In this document: piece by piece, positions 59,505 through 64,000 of the stretch
How positions within the stretch are numbered: position 1 is the stretch's first letter
How the letters are laid out: each line of letters opens with the position of its first letter
Assembly (NCBI GenBank): GCA_050949165.1
Contig: JBMNFF010000009.1
Location: 253,984 to 317,983, forward strand
Length of the DNA: 64,000 nucleotides
Direction of reading: 5' to 3'
Source of the DNA: DAIOXA01 sp050949165
GTDB lineage: Bacteria > Bacillota > Proteinivoracia > UBA4975
Program-made: the position numbers and the translations under genes
The notes under the pieces: model-generated
Told to the model about the DNA's origin: nothing
The model's database searches: none
Seen by the model: the letters and a program-made list of their open reading frames with translations, nothing else

Positions 59505-60659
59505 CTAATCATTGGAGACAGATTTATAAGAGTCTAAGGCATCTCTCAACATTTCTTGAATTTCCTCTATTTTCTCCATTAATGGTAAGAGTCTATCCTG
59601 GAAGCCGCCCTGCCCGTAATTATTAACGTACCCAGGAATTCTTTCAATATCCGTTTTATCTAAAATGATGAGTCCGTCTTTTCGGGAGTATTGATTTTGC
59701 AGCTTCCGGATAAACGATTGATAACCACCTGTCCCGTTTACTTCGTTCATCAGTGGTTCCATTTCTTCGGGAAATAAACCCGGAACAACAATCTTGAACA
59801 TGTTATTTTTCCTCCTTTCTGCCAGAATATGGTTACCCTTAAGTAGCCTTCTCTCAGAACGGATTCTCTCTTGTGCAATTTCAGCATATTCGTTATCTAT
59901 TTCAAACCCAATATAGGACACTCCTAATTTAACGCATGCTAGTGCAGTAGACCCTACACCCATAAATGGGTCAAGCACTACTTGGGTTTTATTTATGCCA
60001 TGAGTTTTTATACAGTACTCTGGTAACTTTACAGGAAATGCCGATGGATGAGGTCTAGATACTCGGATAGTCTCGTAAGGTATAAACCAAGTGTTCCCCC
60101 TGTCTCGAATATCTCCTGCTGCAGTTTTCCACCTACTAACATTTGATTTATCTTGATATTCAACCCCTATAGCCAGCTTGTCAATTTCGACGGATCCGCT
60201 TTTTGTAAAATGGAAAATATACTCGTGGCAATTATTAAGATAACGCTTGCTGTTAACAGGTTTAAAATGGCCAACGGAAACGCTGCGAATCATGTGAGGA
60301 TAGTCTCCAACATCCTCGATGGGAATAGCGATAGACTTTATCCAGTGTATCGTGTTTTGCAGTGTCAAATGCTTAGAACAGGTCAGAGCTACCTCTAGGG
60401 GCCAAAGTGGCTGCGAGGGTTTACCACCAATATTTAAGAATAAAGAACCATCTTTTTTAAGGACCCTGCTTATCTGCTTAACTATGTCCGAAACCCAGGT
60501 AAGGTATGCATCTTTATCTAAGTTATCTTCATAGGTATTATAATTAATTCCAATATTGTATGGTGGCGAAGTCACAACTACATCTATCGATTCGTCATCT
60601 AGTTTCATCATGCCCTTAAGGCAATCTTCAATATAAATAACGTTTGTTTTCACTTTCAT
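59505..60659 (-). CDS. DNA methyltransferase (beta class) with extra C-terminal domain
   Basis: 384 residues from the ATG at 60659; a GTG at 60653 is equally plausible because AGGGGG touches the ATG. Catalytic motif IV is VTSPPYNIG near residue 30 and the SAM-binding motif I is LDPFMGVGSTALA near 230, the IV-to-I order of beta-class enzymes. SPPY points to N4-cytosine or N6-adenine methylation. The last ~100 residues (FKIVVPGLFPEEMEPLMNEV onward) are not part of the methylase core and may be a target or dimerisation module. No restriction enzyme lies beside it, so it is either orphan or regulatory. Its leader holds four 16-bp iterons. Confidence 0.88.
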   Translation of the reverse strand: MKVKTNVIYIEDCLKGMMKLDDESIDVVVTSPPYNIGINYNTYEDNLDKDAYLTWVSDIVKQISRVLKKDGSLFLNIGGKPSQPLWPLEVALTCSKHLTLQNTIHWIKSIAIPIEDVGDYPHMIRSVSVGHFKPVNSKRYLNNCHEYIFHFTKSGSVEIDKLAIGVEYQDKSNVSRWKTAAGDIRDRGNTWFIPYETIRVSRPHPSAFPVKLPEYCIKTHGINKTQVVLDPFMGVGSTALACVKLGVSYIGFEIDNEYAEIAQERIRSERRLLKGNHILAERRKNNMFKIVVPGLFPEEMEPLMNEVNGTGGYQSFIRKLQNQYSRKDGLIILDKTDIERIPGYVNNYGQGGFQDRLLPLMEKIEEIQEMLRDALDSYKSVSND

Positions 60660-60671
60660 CCCCCTAGATTG

Positions 60672-60735
60672 CTTGATCACAAGATCGCTTGAATGCATGA
60701 TTACTTGAATACATGAATGCTTGAACACAAATATT
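60672..60735. repeat. Four 16-bp iterons in the methyltransferase leader
   Basis: CTTGA begins at 60672, 60688, 60704 and 60720, exactly 16 bp apart, each unit continuing with AxxxCATGA-like sequence. The block fills the space between the -10 box (60733-60738) and the start codon. This placement suggests an operator at which the methylase or another protein blocks transcription. Confidence 0.75.
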
Positions 60736-60761
60736 ATAGCATTTAGCTTTACTCCGTACAA
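60733..60761 (-). promoter_or_regulatory. Sigma-A promoter of the methyltransferase gene
   Basis: On the minus strand TTGTAC (60761-60756) and TATAAT (60738-60733) with a 17-bp spacer. The iterons start right at the -10 region. Confidence 0.82.
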
Positions 60762-60835
60762 GAGGGTATAGTTGCCCCGATAGAGAATGGGGGGTTGTTG
60801 AGACAATTTATCACAGATTTCTTGCAGTCAACCAA

Positions 60836-60861
60836 TAAAAAAGCACCGGTAGAACCGGTGC
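60836..60861 (-). terminator. Terminator on the minus strand
   Basis: GCACCGGT / ACCGGTGC (60843-60850, 60854-60861) with a 3-nt loop; the plus-strand A tract before it gives a T tract on the minus strand. It belongs to the small ORF at 60863-60955 or a lost gene. Confidence 0.8.
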
Positions 60862-60862
60862 C

Positions 60863-60955
60863 CTACTCCTGCCACCAGGCCGGGGAGCCGGCGATGAGCT
60901 CGTGCAGTCTCTCCCAGCTCTTGGGCTTAACCACGGTGTACAGCTTGCCGGACAT
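60863..60955 (-). CDS. Small ORF or gene remnant, 30 aa
   Basis: Reads MSGKLYTVVKPKSWERLHEL and ends AWWQE, 1-2 nt before a strong terminator. The composition (W, K, L, E) looks coding. The frame is open some way upstream without an obvious start or ribosome-binding site, so this may be the 3' end of a decayed gene rather than a small protein. Confidence 0.35.
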   Translation of the reverse strand: MSGKLYTVVKPKSWERLHELIAGSPAWWQE

Positions 60956-61063
60956 GATCCCAGTCAACGGCCGCGCAGAAAAACTCCACCACAGCCGCCA
61001 TTCCGTTGTGTATAATGGTTGTACCACTATGTTGCGGCGGGCAATTAGTTACGGAGGAAGGAC

Positions 61064-62323
61064 ATGCGAAATCTATCCGCTTATAAAATCTACCTTATCT
61101 ATGCAGGGGTATCTGCTTTTTTATTTGAGATGGTCTTTACCGTCAACGAGCTCTACCGCATAGAGGTTGCCGGGTTTAACCCCATGCAACTGGTCCTGGC
61201 GGGGACGGCTCTGGAATTATCCTGCTTTATCTTTGAAATACCCACGGGGATTCTGGCAGATCTCAAGAGCCGCAAGCTTTCCGTCCTCATCGGCTTGGCC
61301 CTCATCGGCCTGGGCTTTTTTATCGAGGGGCTCGTGCCCAGCTTCTGGGTCATCTTGCTCTGCCAGGTGCTCTGGGGCATCGGCGCCACCTTTACCAGCG
61401 GCGCCGATGAGGCCTGGATTGCCGACGAGATGGGAGGCCGGGGCCTGGACAAGCTCTTCTTAAAGGGCGCGCAAATCCGACAGATTGGGTCTCTCCTGGC
61501 AATTCTCGTCAGCACCCTCCTGGGAACCCTGATGATTAATCTGCCCATGCTCCTGGGCGGCGCCCTCTTCATCGCCCTGGCCCTCTTCTTGCTTCGCTTC
61601 ATGCCCGAGACGGCCTTTCGCCCCGCTCCGCCCCAGGAGCGCAGCTCCCTTCAGCAGATGCTCCATACCTTTCGCCAGGGCCTGGGCTCTATCAGGAAAA
61701 AGCATTTTCTCATGGTGATGGCGGCTATCGCCCTTTTCTATGGCCTGTACAGCGAGGGTCTGGACAGGTTGTGGATTGCCCACATCCTGGACGATGTGAC
61801 CCTGCCCGCCCTGGATATCCAGCCCATTGTCTGGGTGGGACTGATCAATGGCGTTTCCATGGTGGCCAGCATCCTGGCCGTGGAATATATTAAGCGGAAC
61901 CTGGACAGGACCGGCAAGCTCCAGAAGGTTTGGCTCCTCATCGCCATCAACTTCTTTATGCTGGCTGCCATCGTCAGCTTTGGCCTGGCCCGGAACTTTC
62001 CCCTGGCCGTATCCACCTATCTGACCTACTACATCCTCAGGACCACCAACGGACCCATCTACCGGGCATGGCTCAATGAGAGCATAGAATCGGGGGTGCG
62101 GGCCACCGTCCTCTCCACTTACGGCCAGATAGACTCCCTGGGCCAGATAATCAGCGGTCCTCTAATCGGCTTCATCGCCCTCAGGTCCGGCATGGCCGTG
62201 TCCCTGGTGGTCTCCGGCCTCATCCTCGCGCCGGTGGTCGGTCTGTACGCCATCCTGCTCCGGCGGTTGAAGGACAAGCGGGCTTCTGACTGCCGGGCAG
62301 GACTTTGCGTGACATTTGGATAA
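61064..62323 (+). CDS. MFS transporter
   Basis: 419 residues with GGAGGAAGG before the ATG. About 12 hydrophobic segments; the A-motif region is GILADLKSRKLSVLIGLAL (about 62-80), followed by SGADEAWIADEM near 110, typical of MFS exporters of the MdfA/EmrD-like broad class. A central cytoplasmic loop lies near 185-205 (PAPPQERSSLQQ). A TATAAT box at 61010-61015 may be its promoter, though the -35 is poor. Substrate unknown. It lies 1.3 kb from the peptide-signalling-like locus and might export small molecules. Confidence 0.88.
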   Translation: MRNLSAYKIYLIYAGVSAFLFEMVFTVNELYRIEVAGFNPMQLVLAGTALELSCFIFEIPTGILADLKSRKLSVLIGLALIGLGFFIEGLVPSFWVILLCQVLWGIGATFTSGADEAWIADEMGGRGLDKLFLKGAQIRQIGSLLAILVSTLLGTLMINLPMLLGGALFIALALFLLRFMPETAFRPAPPQERSSLQQMLHTFRQGLGSIRKKHFLMVMAAIALFYGLYSEGLDRLWIAHILDDVTLPALDIQPIVWVGLINGVSMVASILAVEYIKRNLDRTGKLQKVWLLIAINFFMLAAIVSFGLARNFPLAVSTYLTYYILRTTNGPIYRAWLNESIESGVRATVLSTYGQIDSLGQIISGPLIGFIALRSGMAVSLVVSGLILAPVVGLYAILLRRLKDKRASDCRAGLCVTFG

Positions 62324-62480
62324 TTTTGTGATATAACATCTTCTGATGGCAGAGTAGAGGATTCGACAGCCCTCTGTCCCGGCCTGGCAAAAAGGCGACT
62401 CTCCTGGACCTGCCAAGAGCCGCTATGCCACAGCTTTGACATTACCCGGGAAATTATGACCGAATCCGACAGCGCCGAAC

Positions 62481-62519
62481 AATAAAAGAAAGAACCCGAG
62501 AACAATCGTTCCCGGGTTC
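62481..62519 (-). terminator. Terminator of the XRE-TPR regulator
   Basis: GAACCCG-a-GAAC / GTTC-c-CGGGTTC (62492-62503, 62508-62519), 11 bp with one mismatch and a 4-nt loop; T-rich sequence follows on the minus strand. It sits 10 nt after the restored stop codon at 62529-62531, supporting the frameshift interpretation. The 62324-62480 stretch holds no gene I can support. Confidence 0.78.
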
Positions 62520-62528
62520 GGTTCGCGA

Positions 62529-63481
62529 CTAGAGTGAGGGCACCGTGATGCCGTACTTTTCTTGGGTAATCTTCCGATACTCCTCCAGCAGGTTGGGAAT
62601 TTTAACCGCCTTTAACAGGTAAAAGGCCGTGACGATGGAGTCCATATAATTTTCTTGGCCCAGGAGAAACTGGGCAATCCCCTTGCGGTAATACAATGAG
62701 TAGAGCACATGGCTTGTTCGTCTTTTCTGCAGCAGAAGGCGATGCCGGCGTCGGCAACCTCGATGGCCTTGGCAAATTCATCGAGCCGGTGATAGTTATA
62801 CGCGATATTAAAGTACACATTGATGATCAGGTAGTCGATGTACTTGGTGCTATACTTCTTATCCGAGATTTCGTCCAGGATGTAATAGAGGATGTCGTTG
62901 CTGAAGGCAAAGTTGCCCTCCCTGGCGACCAGGAGGCTGATGAGCAGGAGGATCCGGAACTCGATATAGGTGTACTTGTACCTCCTGAACCCGCGCAACC
63001 GGTAGTTAGGGATGGTCAGGCGCAGGGCGTCCACCAGCTCATCCCGGAGGGAGCGGCTGTTGGCGGCGCCGGTGTGAAACTGGTCGATGACTTCCACGAA
63101 GATGAGAAACTGATCAAATTCCTTGGGGTTTACCATGGATTGGCTGTCATCTTGGGAAAAGTTTTCCTGGAGCTTTTCCTTGAGGTCGGCGGCGGCTCCC
63201 CGTTCATAGCAGGTGATGATATAGTCCAACTCGTCGTGGTACTCCATGAGGAACTTATTGGACCGGGAGTTTTTCAGCAAATCCAGCAGGTCTTCTTTAT
63301 AGGCAACCGAAAGCAGCTCCAAAGTATCGTACCTTGGAACGACGCGCCCGCTTTCAATCTTCCGGATGGTGTCGATGCTGACCCCCACGATTTCCTGAAC
63401 ATAGGCTTGACTGAAACCCAGGCTTGTCCGTATTTTTTTGAGCTCCTTGCCAAAATGTTCCAAATTGTATGTCACAAACAT
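62529..63481 (-). pseudogene. XRE + TPR regulator (RRNPP/Rgg-like), frameshifted
   Basis: From the ATG at 63481 (GGGGGAC upstream), residues 1-60 form an XRE helix-turn-helix (LKKIRTSLGFSQAYVQEIVG then SIDTIRKIESGRVVPRYDTL). Helical TPR-like repeats follow (YIDYLIINVYFNIAYNYHRL). Near 62710 the frame changes: the raw ORF continues as a Cys/Pro-rich tail. Moving to the next frame gives VLYSLYYRKGIAQFLLGQEN, NYMDSIVTAFYLLKAV, and a natural end at 62529, giving about 317 residues. One missing base explains this. The layout is that of peptide-pheromone receptors (PlcR, Rgg, PrgX). It is divergent from a repeat-bearing secreted peptide gene. Sequencing error is a possible alternative to true decay. 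Confidence 0.78.
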
Positions 63482-63494
63482 CGATAAGTCCCCC

Positions 63495-63544
63495 AAAAAC
63501 CCAGAAAAACATCTGGGTTTTTCTTCTTTATTCCATTGTATAAT
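63495..63544. promoter_or_regulatory. 11-bp inverted repeat and promoter of the peptide gene
   Basis: AAAAACCCAGA (63495-63505) / TCTGGGTTTTT (63512-63522) is a perfect 11-bp inverted repeat between the divergent regulator and peptide genes. A TATAAT box lies at 63539-63544. At 17-bp spacing the -35 position (63516-63521, GGTTTT) is poor and lies inside the right arm, as expected for an activator- or repressor-controlled promoter. The repeat also resembles a terminator hairpin, but its place upstream of both genes favours an operator. Confidence 0.6.
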
Positions 63545-63584
63545 AAGAGATGAACAAATCCAAGTAGATGAAAGGAGTAGAGCA

Positions 63585-63843
63585 ATGAAAGGGTTAGTAA
63601 AGAAGAGTGTAGGGTTGGTATTGGTCTTGGTCGTGTGTGCAATGGTGTTGGTCCCTGGTATGGTGCAGGCTGCCGATGAGGACTATCCCCCGTATCTTCA
63701 AATCAGCATACGTCATTACTCCTAATGCCGACGAAGACATTCCCCGGATTTTTACTCCTGATGCTGATGAAGACATTCCTCGGATTTTCAGTTTCCCCAT
63801 CACTACAAACGCCGATGAGGACATTCCTCGGATTTTCAAGTAA
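63585..63843 (+). pseudogene. Secreted peptide precursor with four ADEDIPRIF repeats, frameshifted
   Basis: ATG at 63585 with AAAGGAG upstream. The first ~29 residues are a signal peptide (MKGLVKKSVGLVLVLVVCAM, ending VQA). Directly after it comes ADED, then an extra T at 63684 shifts the frame, and the raw ORF stops at 63725. Removing that base gives ADEDIPRIF four times, each after a short spacer: A-ADEDIPRIFK, N-ADEDIPRIFT, D-ADEDIPRIFS and N-ADEDIPRIFK, ending at TAA 63841-63843 (about 85 residues). Identical nonapeptides after a signal peptide look like a multi-copy pheromone precursor. It lies next to a divergent RRNPP-like receptor. Confidence 0.72.
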
Positions 63844-63962
63844 AGATTCCATCCGGCGAAGGGGACGTCCGCTTAGTTGCATTCCCTCCGTATTTACTTT
63901 TAGAGGTGCTCTTCCACCAATTGCTTGTCCTTTCTACTTAGTTGACATACAGGGGTTTAGCC

Positions 63963-64000
63963 ATGAAATCTGGTAGGTTCAAGACGAAGCTTTTCTTGCT
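63963..64000 (+). CDS. Start of a gene cut by the window end
   Basis: ATG at 63963 begins MKSGRFKTKLFL, a basic start followed by hydrophobic residues, as in a signal peptide or membrane protein. CAGGGG lies 8 nt upstream. Only 12 codons are visible, so this is a weak call; the 63844-63962 stretch before it holds no gene I can support. Confidence 0.35.
   Translation, partial: MKSGRFKTKLFL

Noticed and set aside
60672..60735. CRISPR-like or integrative-element iterons (replication origin)
   Set aside because: Only four 16-bp units between a promoter and a start codon; no Rep or DnaA gene is near, so an operator is simpler.
63585..63725. Functional 46-aa secreted peptide as an intact gene
   Set aside because: The tail after ADED matches nothing, while the other frame gives four matching repeats, so a frameshift is the better explanation.
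1..64000. tRNA or rRNA genes
   Set aside because: No cloverleaf with the conserved T-arm sequence and no rRNA-like stretch was noticed; a covariance search was not possible.

Overview
The window looks like a chromosome segment of an anaerobic, spore-forming Bacillota (Clostridia or a neighbouring class). The evidence is a glmS ribozyme in front of glmS, a cwlD-type spore-cortex amidase, a YheC/YheD-type spore-coat ATP-grasp protein, cdaA-glmM-glmS, and a complete Stickland-type ornithine oxidation operon. Most of the window is GC-rich. The first ~5.6 kb and 58.8-60.8 kb are visibly AT-richer, which suggests acquired DNA.

Left edge (1-5.67 kb): a defence-like operon cut by the window start. 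It encodes a protein ending in an HEPN-like R-x4-H motif, a long coiled-coil protein with a McrB-like AAA+ domain, and a DUF2357 (McrC-like) protein with C-terminal zinc ribbons.

Mobile zone (5.7-14.8 kb): an IS256-family element (8-bp target duplication) is split near the 3' end of its transposase gene by a 3-kb transposon. That transposon encodes a DUF6431 protein, a DDE transposase and an ExeA/TniB-like ATPase, has TGTT inverted ends, and is flanked by ATATTC. Next come two small genes, a 23-bp tandem array, a left-truncated IS3-family copy, a ybjQ-type gene, a REP-associated (Y1/HUH) transposase, 41-bp repeats, and a full IS3 copy inside one of those repeats.

Amino-acid region (14.8-40.3 kb): a dapF homologue with a perfect sigma-54 promoter lies next to a sigma-54 activator. 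YheC/D, CwlD, a RocR-like sigma-54 activator, PepF, a flavoprotein reductase and a secreted acidic protein follow. A second perfect sigma-54 promoter drives ord-ortA-ortB-oraS-oraE-mutL-like-orr, then AMMECR1/LigB, its radical SAM partner and carbamate kinase. RocB-like M20 hydrolase and a cyclic-2,3-DPG-synthetase-like GTPase flank this. Together they would convert arginine/ornithine through D-ornithine, 2,4-diaminopentanoate and 2-amino-4-oxopentanoate to alanine and acetyl-CoA.

Housekeeping region (40.3-58.7 kb): DUF2007 protein, two TldD/PmbA paralogues, cdaA-glmM-(ribozyme)-glmS with no cdaR, a NitT/TauT-type ABC transporter, DUF2975/XRE pair, a Dps-like ferritin, a MITE-like element, a GH5 glycosidase, two small paralogues, hflK-hflC, a GT51 transglycosylase and an MBL-fold hydrolase.

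Right end (58.8-64 kb): a Phd/YefM-ParE toxin-antitoxin pair, a beta-class DNA methyltransferase whose leader carries four exact 16-bp iterons, and an MFS transporter. Last comes what may be the most novel locus: a frameshifted XRE+TPR (RRNPP-like) regulator divergent from a secreted peptide precursor with four copies of ADEDIPRIF, also frameshifted, with an 11-bp inverted repeat between them.
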